NCBI RefSeq assembly: GCF_037911585.1
Contig: NZ_JBAJNS010000001.1
Span: 3,838,001-3,902,000 of the forward strand
Source of the DNA: Streptomyces sp. GSL17-111
Lineage (GTDB): Bacteria > Actinomycetota > Actinomycetes > Streptomycetales > Streptomycetaceae
Direction: 5' to 3'
Length of the DNA: 64,000 bases
Shown: positions 28,269 through 36,649 of the stretch, piece after piece
Layout: each line of letters begins with the position of its first letter
How positions within the stretch are numbered: position 1 is the first letter of the stretch
The notes under the pieces: model-generated
Told to the model about the DNA's origin: nothing
The model's input: the letters and a program-made list of their open reading frames with translations, nothing else
Database searches by the model: none
Position numbers and translations under genes: made by a program

Positions 28269-29087
28269 CTACCCGCCCGCCACGCGCATCATCAGGCGGT
28301 CGAAGGCACGGTCGCTCAGCCACCTGCGCAGGGTGAGGAGTGACCTGCCGTACCGGCCCGCCACATAGCGCGTGCGGGGACGGCGTGCCGCGACCGCACC
28401 GACGATCACCTCGGCCAGCCGCGCGGCGGAGGTGCCCTTGCCCGGGGCGTAGTTCGCGCGGCTCGCCGCGGCCACCCTGCGCGCCAGTCCGGCGTACGCC
28501 GACGAGCCGGAACGCCGCAGCATCGGCTCCGTCAGCACGTCGCCGAACTCGGTCTCGATCACGCCCGGCTCGATGACGATCACATCGACGCCGAACGGGG
28601 TGACCTCCAGGCGCAGCGTGTCCGACCAGCCCTCCAGGGCGTGCTTCGTGGCGTGGTACCAGCCTCCCAGCGGGGTGTAGACCTTGCCCCCGATCGAGGA
28701 GATGTTGACGATCTTCCCCCGTCCCCGCTCGCGCATGTGCGGGAGCAGGAGCTGGGTGAGCCGGGCCAGGCCGAAGAGGTTGACCTCGAACTGGTACCGG
28801 GCGTCGTCGACGGTCGTGTCCTCGATCGCCCCGTACAGGCCGAAGCCGGCGTTGTTGACGAGCACGTCCACGCCGCCGTGCTCGGCGGTGACGCGGTCGA
28901 CGACGGCCCGGACGTCCGCGTCCCGGGTGATGTCCATGCTCAGCGTGACCGCGCCCAGCTTCGCCAGGTCGGCCATCCGGTCGACGCGGCGCGCGACGGC
29001 GTACACCGTGTACCCCCGCTCCAGGAGCTTCCTGGCCGTCTCCTTGCCGATGCCCGAGGAGGCACCGGTCACCAGTGCAGTACGCAT
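28269..29087 (-). CDS. Short-chain dehydrogenase/reductase
   Basis: 272 residues from ATG at 29087 (GGAG just upstream; the longer reading to 29192 adds an unrelated leader). TGASSGIG cofactor motif at residues 7-14, NNAGFGLYG, catalytic Ser in ISSIGGK and YHATK. Cofactor probably NADP(H) from the Arg-rich loop VARRVDR. It forms a pair with the downstream AraC regulator. Confidence 0.88.
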   Translation of the reverse strand: MRTALVTGASSGIGKETARKLLERGYTVYAVARRVDRMADLAKLGAVTLSMDITRDADVRAVVDRVTAEHGGVDVLVNNAGFGLYGAIEDTTVDDARYQFEVNLFGLARLTQLLLPHMRERGRGKIVNISSIGGKVYTPLGGWYHATKHALEGWSDTLRLEVTPFGVDVIVIEPGVIETEFGDVLTEPMLRRSGSSAYAGLARRVAAASRANYAPGKGTSAARLAEVIVGAVAARRPRTRYVAGRYGRSLLTLRRWLSDRAFDRLMMRVAGG

Positions 29088-29237
29088 GTTCTCCGACTCC
29101 CGTCTCCGCCGGTCCCCTGACCGCCGCTGCCACCACGGTAGGGAGCGCCGAGCCTCACGGCACTGGCAGAAGCCGCCACGCCACTCGCACAAGGCGCCGA
29201 TTCCCCGGCGCGTCGCCGCGTACGGCCGGGCCGGTGG

Positions 29238-30131
29238 TCAGAGGAGGGTGGCGCCGGGGACGGGGGAGGGGGCGAGGCGGGTGGTGCGGCAGGTGCCGGA
29301 GGTGGCGAGGGCCTCGGCGACCTTGGCGGCGGAGGAGGCGTCGGCGGCGAGGAAGGCGCACGTCGGACCCGAGCCGGAGACGAGCGCGGCCAGGGCCCCG
29401 GCGGCCGTCCCGGCGGCGAGGGTGTCCGCGAGGGACGGGCGCAGGGAGAGCGCGGCGGGCTGGAGGTCGTTGCCGAGGTGCGCGGCGAGCGCGTGCACGT
29501 CGCCGGTGCGCAGGGCGTCGATCAGCGCGGCGGACGGCTCCGGCGGCGGGACGGCCCGGCCCGCCGCGAGGCCGTCGAACGCCCGGTAGACGGCCGGGGT
29601 GGACAGGCCGCCGTCCGCCACGGCGAAGACCCAGTGAAAGGTGCCGCCCACGTCCAGCGGCGTCAGCCGCTCACCGCGACCCTGGCCCAGGGCGGCGCCG
29701 CCGAGCAGGGAGAACGGTACGTCGGAGCCGAGCTCGGCGCACAGCTCCAGCAGCTCGCTGTGGGGGGTGCGGGTGCCCCACAGGGCGTCGCAGGCCAGCA
29801 GGGCACCGGCGGCGTCGGCGCTGCCGCCCGCCATGCCCCCGGCCACCGGGATGTCCTTGGCGATGTGCAGGTGGACGTCCGGGGCCCGGCCGTGCCGGTC
29901 GGCCAGGAGGCGGGCGGCGCGGGCGGCCAGGTTCGACGCGTCGAGCGGCACCTGCGCTGCGTCCGGCCCCGAGCAGGTGATCCGCAGGGCGTCGGCGGGC
30001 GTCGCGGTGACCTCGTCGTGGAGGCCCACGGCGAGGAAGACGGTGGCCAGGTCGTGGAAGCCGTCCGCGCGGGGCGGCCCTACGGCGAGCTGCGCGTTGA
30101 CCTTGGCCGGGACCCGGACGGTGACGCTCAC
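29238..30131 (-). CDS. ispE: 4-diphosphocytidyl-2-C-methyl-D-erythritol kinase
   Basis: 297 residues from GTG at 30131, which overlaps the rsmA stop (GTGA). GHMP-kinase motifs: [14 protein letters not shown] at the N terminus, the glycine-rich ATP loop [17 protein letters not shown] and the C-terminal [11 protein letters not shown]. It phosphorylates CDP-methylerythritol in the non-mevalonate isoprenoid pathway. Position after rsmA is conserved in actinobacteria. Confidence 0.93.
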   Translation of the reverse strand: MSVTVRVPAKVNAQLAVGPPRADGFHDLATVFLAVGLHDEVTATPADALRITCSGPDAAQVPLDASNLAARAARLLADRHGRAPDVHLHIAKDIPVAGGMAGGSADAAGALLACDALWGTRTPHSELLELCAELGSDVPFSLLGGAALGQGRGERLTPLDVGGTFHWVFAVADGGLSTPAVYRAFDGLAAGRAVPPPEPSAALIDALRTGDVHALAAHLGNDLQPAALSLRPSLADTLAAGTAAGALAALVSGSGPTCAFLAADASSAAKVAEALATSGTCRTTRLAPSPVPGATLL

Positions 30132-31057
30132 GGCTGCTCCTCCCTCGGCCGCCGGGCCGGCGCGGACGCCCGCGCCGTCGGCAGCTGTTCGGCGACGGCG
30201 GCGAAGTCCTCCACCGTCAGCGACTCCCCGCGCGCCTGCGGCGAGATCCCGGCGCCGCGCAGGGCCGTCTCGGCGGCGGCGGCGGACCCGGCCCAGCCGC
30301 TGAGCGCGGCCCGTAGCGTCTTGCGGCGCTGCGCGAAGGCGGCGTCCACGACGGCGAAGACCTCCGCGCGCCCGGCGCTGGTGGCCGGGGGGTCGCGGCG
30401 CACCAGGGACACCAGCCCGGAGTCGACGTTGGGGGCGGGCCAGAAGACGCTCCGCCCGATCGCCCCAGCCCGCCGGACGTCCGCGTACCAGGCGGCCTTC
30501 ACCGACGGCACCCCGTACACCTTGGAGCCGGGGGGCGCCGCGAGCCGGTCGGCGACCTCGGACTGCACCATCACCAGCGTCCGCTCGATGGTCGGGAAGG
30601 TGGCCAGCATGTGCAGCAGGACGGGCACGGCGACGTTGTACGGCAGGTTGGCCACCAGCGCCGTCGGTGCCGGGCCGGGCAGCTCTCTGACGCGCAGGGC
30701 GTCGGCGTGGACCAGCGCGAACCGCTCGGCGGCCGCCGGGAGGCGTGCGGCCACGGTGGTCGGCAGGGCCCCGGCCAGCACGTCGTCGATCTCCACGGCG
30801 ACGACCCGGCGCGCGGTCTCCAGCAGCCCGAGGGTCAGCGACCCGAGGCCGGGCCCCACCTCGACCACGACGTCGTCCGGGCGCACCTGCGCGGTGCGGA
30901 CGATGCGGCGGACGGTGTTGGCGTCGATGACGAAGTTCTGGCCGCGCTGCTTGGTGGGCCGCACCCCGAGCGCGGCGGCCAGCTCGCGGACGTCGGTGGG
31001 ACCGAGCAGCGCGTCCGGCGGACCGGCCGTGGCGGAGGGGTCGGGGGCTGTGCTCAC
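30128..31057 (-). CDS. rsmA: 16S rRNA adenine(1518/1519)-N6-dimethyltransferase
   Basis: 309 residues from GTG at 31057. S-adenosylmethionine motif [17 protein letters not shown] and catalytic motif [11 protein letters not shown] are intact; [15 protein letters not shown] near the N terminus is the family signature. It dimethylates two adenines in helix 45 of 16S rRNA (also called KsgA). It is 9 bases behind tatD and overlaps ispE. In mycobacteria and S. coelicolor an rpfB gene usually lies between tatD and this gene; it is missing here. Confidence 0.93.
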   Translation of the reverse strand: MSTAPDPSATAGPPDALLGPTDVRELAAALGVRPTKQRGQNFVIDANTVRRIVRTAQVRPDDVVVEVGPGLGSLTLGLLETARRVVAVEIDDVLAGALPTTVAARLPAAAERFALVHADALRVRELPGPAPTALVANLPYNVAVPVLLHMLATFPTIERTLVMVQSEVADRLAAPPGSKVYGVPSVKAAWYADVRRAGAIGRSVFWPAPNVDSGLVSLVRRDPPATSAGRAEVFAVVDAAFAQRRKTLRAALSGWAGSAAAAETALRGAGISPQARGESLTVEDFAAVAEQLPTARASAPARRPREEQP

Positions 31058-31066
31058 CGGTGCAGT

Positions 31067-31921
31067 TTACGGGGCGGGCGGGTAGCCGAACGCCTGCGCG
31101 GTGTTCCGCGCGACGTGCCCGGCCAGCACGTCGACGTCCATGCCCTTGACCTCGGCCATGGCGCGCAGCGTGACCGGGATCAGGTACGGGGCGTTCGGCC
31201 GCCCCCGGTAGGGGACGGGGGTGAGGAACGGCGCGTCGGTCTCGACGAGCAGCAACTCCGGCGGGGCGGCGGCCAGCGCGTCCCGCAGCGGCTGTGCGTT
31301 CTTGAACGTCACGTTGCCCGCGAAGGACATGTAGTAGCCGTGGGCCGCGCAGACCTTGGCCATCTCCGCGTCACCGGAGAAGCAGTGGAAGACGGTGCGC
31401 TCCGGGGCGCCCTCCTCGTCCAGGACGCGCAGGACGTCCTCGTGGGCGTCCCGGTCGTGGATGACGAGCGCCTTGCCGACCTCCTTGGCGAGCGCGATGT
31501 GCCGGCGGAACGACTCCTCCTGGGCCGCCTTCCCCTCGGGGCCGGTGCGGTAGTGGTCCAGCCCCGTCTCGCCGACGGCCAGCACCTGCGGCAGCGCGGC
31601 CAGCTCCGCGATCCCCGCCAGCGCCGCCTCCAGAGCCTCGGGGCCCTCCTCCAGCGCCAGCCGGGGTGCCTCGTTGGGGTGCAGCGCGACGGCCGCCCAC
31701 ACCGCGTCGTGCTCGGCCGCCACCTGGGCCGCCCAGCGGGCCCGCTCCAGGTCGCAGCCGATCTGGACGACCGTGGTCACCCCGACGGAGGCGGCCTTCT
31801 CCAGGGCCTCGGGGACGGTGGAGTCCTGCATGTCGAGGTGCGTGTGCGAGTCGGCCACGGCCACGCCGAGCGGTTCGGGGAGCGGGGGCGCGGTGCGGTC
31901 GGCGGAGGATGAGGCAGCCAT
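31067..31921 (-). CDS. TatD-family metal-dependent hydrolase
   Basis: 284 residues from ATG at 31921. Metal-binding motif ADSHTHLD near residue 22, Glu in VGETGLDHYR, His in ALVIHDRDAHED and the late Asp in LLLVETDAPFL. Members are TIM-barrel nucleases with 3'-5' exonuclease or D-aminoacyl-tRNA-related activity. It heads the tatD-rsmA-ispE cluster. Confidence 0.92.
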   Translation of the reverse strand: MAASSSADRTAPPLPEPLGVAVADSHTHLDMQDSTVPEALEKAASVGVTTVVQIGCDLERARWAAQVAAEHDAVWAAVALHPNEAPRLALEEGPEALEAALAGIAELAALPQVLAVGETGLDHYRTGPEGKAAQEESFRRHIALAKEVGKALVIHDRDAHEDVLRVLDEEGAPERTVFHCFSGDAEMAKVCAAHGYYMSFAGNVTFKNAQPLRDALAAAPPELLLVETDAPFLTPVPYRGRPNAPYLIPVTLRAMAEVKGMDVDVLAGHVARNTAQAFGYPPAP

Positions 31922-31955
31922 ACCGCCGATCCTAGGACGTGCCCGATCCCCGGCC

Positions 31956-32243
31956 TCAGCGCCGTAGCGGCGGCCAGCCGACGTCCATCGCCGAGGAGAC
32001 CGACTCGGCCTGCCCGGCACGCACGATCCGCACGTCGTGCCCGTCGCACTGGGGGCACGTCAGCCGGTTCAGCGGTGACGGAACCCGCCGGTTCCCGGCG
32101 AAGTACAGGAAGTACGGGCGGTTGTCCTCGTCGAGGTGGTGCTCGATCCGGTAGGTCTGCTCCCACGAGTGGCCGCAGGACAGGCAGGCGAAGGCGTACG
32201 ACTCCTCCACCGAGCGCAGTGGCGTGTCCCTGAAGTCCGACAT
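31956..32243 (-). CDS. Small conserved zinc-ribbon protein
   Basis: 95 residues from ATG at 32243, with GGAGGA a few bases upstream. Two CxxC pairs (CLSCGHSW and CPQCDGHD) spaced about 41 residues apart suggest one zinc site. Between them lies an aromatic stretch (RPYFLYFAGNRR). No function is known to me. It sits between tatD and rsmI on the same strand. Confidence 0.75.
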   Translation of the reverse strand: MSDFRDTPLRSVEESYAFACLSCGHSWEQTYRIEHHLDEDNRPYFLYFAGNRRVPSPLNRLTCPQCDGHDVRIVRAGQAESVSSAMDVGWPPLRR

Positions 32244-32322
32244 GGGCGACTCCTCCCGCTACTGTATTCGAGGGTAGCCCCGTACCGGCGGGTAGGGGAT
32301 GGCGGGAGGCCGCGAAGCCGCG

Positions 32323-33177
32323 CTACCGGTCGCCGGGGCGGGGCTTGGCCGCGACGACGGCGTCGAAGACCGTCCGCTTGCGCACCCCCGTCGTCCGGGC
32401 CACGGCGGCGATCGCCTCCTTGCGCGACTCCCCGGCCTCCTCGCGGGCCGCCACCCGACCGGCCAGCTCCGCGTCGTCCAGCGCCGCCGGGTCCGGCGCG
32501 GGCGCACCGGCGACCACGACGGTGATCTCCCCGCGCACCCCGGCCCCGGCCCACTCCACCAGCTCGGCCAGCGGACCGCGCCGCACCTCCTCGTACGTCT
32601 TGGTCAGCTCACGGCACACCGCCGCCCGGCGGTCGGTGCCGAACGCCTCGGCCATGGCGGTCAGCGTGTCCGCCAGCCGGTGCGGGGCCTCGAAGTAGAC
32701 GAGCGTGCGCCGCTCCCCGGCCACCTCCGCCAGCCGCGTCCGGCGCTCGCCCGCCTTGCGCGGCAGGAAGCCCTCGAAGCAGAACCGGTCCACCGGCAGC
32801 CCGGACAGCGCGAGCGCCGTCAGCACGGCGGACGGGCCGGGGACGGCCGTCACCGCGATGCCCCGCTCCACGGCGGCGGCCACCAGGCGGTACCCGGGGT
32901 CGGAGACGGAGGGCATGCCCGCGTCCGTCACCAGCAGGACGCGGGCCCCACCGGCCAGCGCGTCCGCCAGTTCCGGAGTGCGGGCGGCCTCGTTGCCCTC
33001 GAAGTACGACACGACGCGGCCCGTGGGCTGCACGCCGAGCGCCTGCGTCAGACGGCGCAGCCGCCGGGTGTCCTCGGCGGCGACGATGTCCGCGCCGGAC
33101 AGCTCCGCCGCCAGTCGCGGTGGGGCGTCGGCCACGTCCCCGATGGGCGTTCCTGCCAGTACGAGCGTTCCGGTCAC
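32323..33177 (-). CDS. rsmI: 16S rRNA cytidine(1402)-2'-O-methyltransferase
   Basis: 284 residues from GTG at 33177, where TLVLAGTPIGDVADAPPR opens the fold; the longer frame upstream is Arg/Pro-rich and unlike the family. Tetrapyrrole-methylase fold motifs: AAEDTRR, SDPGYRLV, AVPGPSAVLTAL and FCFEGFLPRK. It methylates C1402 in the ribosomal P site. Divergent from pmt, as in S. coelicolor by recollection. Confidence 0.92.
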   Translation of the reverse strand: MTGTLVLAGTPIGDVADAPPRLAAELSGADIVAAEDTRRLRRLTQALGVQPTGRVVSYFEGNEAARTPELADALAGGARVLLVTDAGMPSVSDPGYRLVAAAVERGIAVTAVPGPSAVLTALALSGLPVDRFCFEGFLPRKAGERRTRLAEVAGERRTLVYFEAPHRLADTLTAMAEAFGTDRRAAVCRELTKTYEEVRRGPLAELVEWAGAGVRGEITVVVAGAPAPDPAALDDAELAGRVAAREEAGESRKEAIAAVARTTGVRKRTVFDAVVAAKPRPGDR

Positions 33178-33324
33178 CGCCCCATCCTCGCACCCGGGGA
33201 CCCGTCCGCCGCCCGCCGCCCGGCGGCGCGGACCCCCGTCACGCCGCCGTGGTGGCGTCGTCGTGCCGGGGCCTTCCGGGGGCAACACCCGCCGCCCCGG
33301 CCGGGCGTTCCCTAGGATGACCCG

Positions 33325-35007
33325 GTGAGGAGTGAGATCACGGCGCCCGACCGGGGCCCCGCCGCAGCCGGGCAGGCCCCTGCGGGTGGGCCTGAGCGGC
33401 TGCGCCGCTACGGGTACCTGCCCCGCCCGCGTCCCGGTGTGCGGGAGCGCCTGGTGCCGCCCTTCCCGCAGTCCGGCACCGGAATGTGGTCGGCGCTCGG
33501 CATCGAGCCCCGGTGGCGCGGCTGGGGCGGACCGCTCCTGGTCGCCCTGCTCGCCGGGTTCCTGCGCTTCTGGCGGCTCGGCTCACCGCACGCGGTGATA
33601 TTCGACGAGACCTACTACGCCAAGGACGCCTGGTCCCTGCGCGAGTTGCTCTACGAGGGCAGCTGGCAGGAGGGCGCCAACGACAAGATCCTGGCCGACC
33701 CGCAGGTGATCCCGCTGACGGAGGCGCCCGCCTACGTCGTGCACCCGCCCGTCGGCAAGTGGGTCATCGCACTCGGCGAGCAGCTGTTCGGCCTGACGCC
33801 GTTCGGCTGGCGGTTCATGGTGGCCGTGCTGGGCACGCTGTCGATCCTCATGCTGTGCCGGATCGGCCGCCGCATGTTCCGCTCCACGCTCCTGGGCTGC
33901 CTCGCGGGGGCGCTGATGGCGGTGGACGGGCTCCACTTCGTCATGAGCCGCACCGCCCTGCTCGACCTCATCCTGATGTTCTTCGTCCTGGCGGCCTTCG
34001 GCTGCCTCCTCGTCGACCGGGACCGGTCCAGGGCACGGCTGGCCGCCGCCCTCCCCGACGACCGTCCGGACCCCACCGTCGCCGCCACCCTGCGGCTGGG
34101 CGCGCGCCCCTGGCGGCTGGCCGCCGGCGTCTGCCTCGGGCTCGCCTGCGGCACGAAGTGGAGCGGCCTGTTCGTCCTCGCGGCGTTCGGCCTCCTCACG
34201 GTCGCCTGGGACGTCGGCGCCCGCCGCACCGCGGGCGCCCACCGGCCGGTGCGCACCGTGCTCCGCCGCGACGCCGGGCCCGCGTTCCTCTCCCTCGTGC
34301 CCGTCGCCGGCGTCGTCTACCTGGCGTCCTGGACCGGATGGCTCGTCAGCGACGGCGGCTACTACCGGGACTGGCACGAGAACGCCGGGGCCGACACCGC
34401 CTTCGGCTTCGTCCCCGGCCCGCTCCGCAGCCTGTGGCACTACGAGTGGCAGAAGCTGAGCTTCCACGTCGACCTCACCGACGACCACGCCTACGACTCG
34501 CATCCCGCGAGCTGGATCGTGGCGGCCCGGCCGGTGTCGTACTTCTACGAGTCGCGCGAGCCCGGCGAGGGGGGCTGCGCGGAGCCCGGCGGCTGCGCCC
34601 AGGAGGTGCTGGCCCTCGGCACGCCGCTGCTGTGGTGGCTCGGGTGCGCCGCCGTCGTCTACGCGCTCTACCGCTGGGCGCTGCGCCGCGACTGGCGCTC
34701 GGGGGCGCTGCTGTGCGGGATCGCGGCGGGTTACCTGCCGTGGTTCCACTTCCAGGACCGCACGATCTTCTACTTCTACGCCGTGGTGTTCGTGCCGTTC
34801 CTGTGCCTGGCGGTGGCCCAACTGCTCGCCGCAGCCGCCGGACCGCCCCGTTCGACCGAGGTCCGCCGCGCGGTCGGGCTCGTCGTCACGGGCGTGCTGC
34901 TGCTCCTCGTGGTCTGGAACTTCGTCTACTTCTGGCCGCTCTACACCGGCCAGGAGATCTCCATGGAGGAGTGGCGCGCCCGCATGTGGCTCGGCACCTG
35001 GATCTAG
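33325..35007 (+). CDS. pmt: Polyprenyl-phosphate-mannose protein O-mannosyltransferase (Pmt); host gene of the integrative element
   Basis: 560 residues from GTG at 33325. The luminal catalytic motif FDETYYAKDAW (Asp-Glu pair at about 93-94) is present and about 10-11 membrane helices follow. It transfers mannose from polyprenyl-phosphate-mannose to Ser/Thr of exported proteins. In S. coelicolor, Pmt is needed for phage phiC31 infection. The last 27 codons or so now lie in the attL copy of an 83-bp repeat; the reading ends WLGTWI then TAG, while the displaced copy at 41137-41221 ends with the same residues and TGA. The element therefore restores the C terminus intact. Confidence 0.92.
   Translation: MRSEITAPDRGPAAAGQAPAGGPERLRRYGYLPRPRPGVRERLVPPFPQSGTGMWSALGIEPRWRGWGGPLLVALLAGFLRFWRLGSPHAVIFDETYYAKDAWSLRELLYEGSWQEGANDKILADPQVIPLTEAPAYVVHPPVGKWVIALGEQLFGLTPFGWRFMVAVLGTLSILMLCRIGRRMFRSTLLGCLAGALMAVDGLHFVMSRTALLDLILMFFVLAAFGCLLVDRDRSRARLAAALPDDRPDPTVAATLRLGARPWRLAAGVCLGLACGTKWSGLFVLAAFGLLTVAWDVGARRTAGAHRPVRTVLRRDAGPAFLSLVPVAGVVYLASWTGWLVSDGGYYRDWHENAGADTAFGFVPGPLRSLWHYEWQKLSFHVDLTDDHAYDSHPASWIVAARPVSYFYESREPGEGGCAEPGGCAQEVLALGTPLLWWLGCAAVVYALYRWALRRDWRSGALLCGIAAGYLPWFHFQDRTIFYFYAVVFVPFLCLAVAQLLAAAAGPPRSTEVRRAVGLVVTGVLLLLVVWNFVYFWPLYTGQEISMEEWRARMWLGTWI
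34923..35005 (+). repeat. attL: left 83-bp direct repeat at the pmt 3' end
   Basis: 83 bases matching 41137-41219 with only two mismatches (within GGAGATCTCC against GGAACTCTCC). The last 48 bases are identical, so strand exchange most likely occurred there. It overlaps the pmt stop region. Confidence 0.9.
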
Positions 35008-35230
35008 CTGCGACAACGTAGCTCACGACGGCCGAGAACGCTCGACGCACAGCGGGCGTTGTCGGCCGTCGTTCGTCGTCGTTGGCCATCCCCTCACGGC
35101 CCACAGACGGCCCGGAGCCCGGCGCGGAGAGACTATGAGGACGGCCTTCGGCCGACGATTCTCGGGCGCCAGCGGCTCGTTCTGGCCCCGGTTCGTCGGC
35201 GGCATGACGCTTCGACCGGGCTCGACCAAG

Positions 35231-35518
35231 GCTCTTAGGGGGGCGGCCCCCTTCCCCCTGTCAGGTCCGCTACTTCCGCTACCTCCGCTACCGCCCTGGT
35301 CAGGGGCGTGATCGTGGTAGCGGATGGGGGTAGCGGTAGCGGATGGGTCCACTACCGGCCCCGGCGTGGTCAGGGTCGGGCCGGTAGCGGGTGTGGGTGG
35401 TGGGGTAGCGGAGGAATCCGGGCTTGCCGCTACCCGTCGCAGGTCTGTGACCTGCACGGTAGCGGAGGTAGCGGAAGTAGCGGACCTGACAGGGGGGAGG
35501 GCCCCTCCCCTAAGAGCT
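35231..35518. repeat. Long inverted repeat enclosing GTAGCGG iterons
   Basis: Arms 35254-35293 and 35457-35496 are perfect 40-bp reverse complements, each containing three TCCGCTAC units. The match extends outward imperfectly to CTCTTAGGGG (35232 onward) and its complement CCCCTAAGAG (to 35517). The 163 bases between the arms hold at least six further GTAGCGG copies on both strands. The layout resembles an iteron-type origin or an arrayed protein-binding site. Confidence 0.85.
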
Positions 35519-35636
35519 TCAGTTGGCTCACAGTTGTTGGTATCGCACCAAAGACGCCGGCAACCCCAAGGCAGCACGCCTTCGCTCGTGCGCAGCGACG
35601 AGCGGCTAGATACCGCTTTCTGCTACTTAGAGTTAT

Positions 35637-35682
35637 GGGGAGGCTCTCGGGGATGCGGGGAGTTTTCCCCGAGAGCCTCCCC
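35637..35682. repeat. 16-bp perfect hairpin in the element
   Basis: GGGGAGGCTCTCGGGG, 14-base loop, CCCCGAGAGCCTCCCC. Very stable as RNA or single-stranded DNA. There is no gene to terminate on either side, which makes a single-strand origin, transfer-origin or RNA role as likely as termination. Confidence 0.8.
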
Positions 35683-35982
35683 GGGACTGCATGCCCTGAC
35701 GAGCAGGGCAGATGGCACCCACGGGGAGACAGGGAGGCTCCGTGAGCCGCCCTGGAGGCGTGCTGAGAGCCTGGGATATGGGGATCACGCAAGGGTGTCC
35801 CCTCCCTCCCCGACACGCTCCGTAGCCGCGAGTGAGAGCGGAGCGCGCGTCGACGGGGCAAGCCATGTATCGAGCCGCGTGCTCGCGGAGCGAGCTTCCG
35901 GAAGACGTGCGGCCGAAGGCCGTTCCTGTATGGCTCGAACCTCGGTCTGACGGCGCTTCCTGTGCTGACCCAACTCGGGCCG

Positions 35983-36117
35983 CTAAGCGCGAACGACCTG
36001 GTCCAGGGTGGTGAGGGTCGCCAGCGCTGCAGCCTGCACGGGCCAGCCTGCGGTCCGCTTGGCGCCGCGATCAGCAGCGGCGGTCCTGGTGTGCTGACGC
36101 TCGTCCCGCCCCGGCAA
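35983..36117 (-). CDS. Possible 44-residue ORF or gene remnant
   Basis: From a TTG at 36117 to TAG at 35983, overlapping the kinase 3' end in another frame. Its codons have mostly G/C third positions and the C terminus reads AALATLTTLDQVVRA, which looks protein-like compared with the surrounding DNA. It could be the tail of a deleted element gene or a small coupled protein. No ribosome site is evident and I do not recognise it. Confidence 0.25.
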   Translation of the reverse strand: MPGRDERQHTRTAAADRGAKRTAGWPVQAAALATLTTLDQVVRA

Positions 36118-36649
36118 CCAGCCTCAGCACGCACTCGGGACCGCCGTCGTACGGGGTCGGGTCTTCGTCCGGACCCGGCGGGACGAAACGTGTTCGGTAT
36201 CGCGCTAGGTCGCTCTCAGAGAAGTAGATGGAGTTCGGGTCTTCCTCGTGCTTCGCGTTCCGCTTGCTGATCCTTGACCACAGTTCTTCGTGGCTCGCTT
36301 CGAGGTAGACGAGCAGAGGAACGGCGCCAGCGCTCAGGGCGGCTGTCCGCCACCGGCTTCGGTCTTCGGGCGTCCAAAAGCCGTGATCAACCACCACGTC
36401 GTGCCCTTTTCGCAAGAGCTCCGCAAGCGTCGCAATCGTCTCTTCAAGGATTGGCTTTTCGAGGGTGGGAAACGTTCCTCTGGGGAAATCCACCCCGTAC
36501 ACCCCGTGCCGCCGCCACATCTCTTCGTCAGGGCAAAGGCGCACGAATCCCCGGTCCTCCAGCGTGCGAGCCAATGTTGTTTTGCCAGAACCGGGAAGCC
36601 CAGCCATGAGGACGCAGCGGGGGCGCTCCTCAGCTCCGTGGGCGGTCAC
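36071..36649 (-). CDS. P-loop kinase (AAA_33/zeta-like), coupled to the GntR regulator
   Basis: 192 residues from GTG at 36649, which overlaps the GntR stop as GTGA. Walker A is GLPGSGKTT (17-25), followed by CPDEEMWRR (substrate acid) and a strand ending VVVDHGFW (Asp88) and VYLEASHEELWSR, the plan of small phosphotransferases such as zeta toxins, chloramphenicol phosphotransferase and polynucleotide-kinase-like enzymes. The target could be a nucleotide-sugar, an antibiotic or RNA; sequence does not decide. Position under an element regulator suggests an accessory, defence or maintenance role. Confidence 0.8.
   Translation of the reverse strand: MTAHGAEERPRCVLMAGLPGSGKTTLARTLEDRGFVRLCPDEEMWRRHGVYGVDFPRGTFPTLEKPILEETIATLAELLRKGHDVVVDHGFWTPEDRSRWRTAALSAGAVPLLVYLEASHEELWSRISKRNAKHEEDPNSIYFSESDLARYRTRFVPPGPDEDPTPYDGGPECVLRLVAGAGRASAHQDRRC

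Larger units (their letters stand above)
35008..36070. other. Repeat-rich non-coding region of the integrative element
   Basis: No convincing gene in 1,063 bases apart from one possible very small frame at 35983-36117. It holds the 40-bp inverted repeats with GTAGCGG iterons and a 16-bp hairpin (listed separately). Open frames here (for example a Ser/Pro/Arg-rich one on the minus strand, 35430-36134) have non-coding codon use. Likely candidates for its role are a replication or transfer origin, or a structured RNA locus. Confidence 0.55.

Noticed and set aside
33325..35007. pmt as a gene broken by the element
   Set aside because: The attL copy restores the reading frame to the same C-terminal residues, so the gene is complete.
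35430..36134. 234-codon open frame on the minus strand in the element's non-coding region
   Set aside because: Ser/Pro/Arg-rich without domain pattern, poor third-position bias, spans the perfect hairpin and one inverted-repeat arm; best explained as a chance frame in GC-rich DNA.
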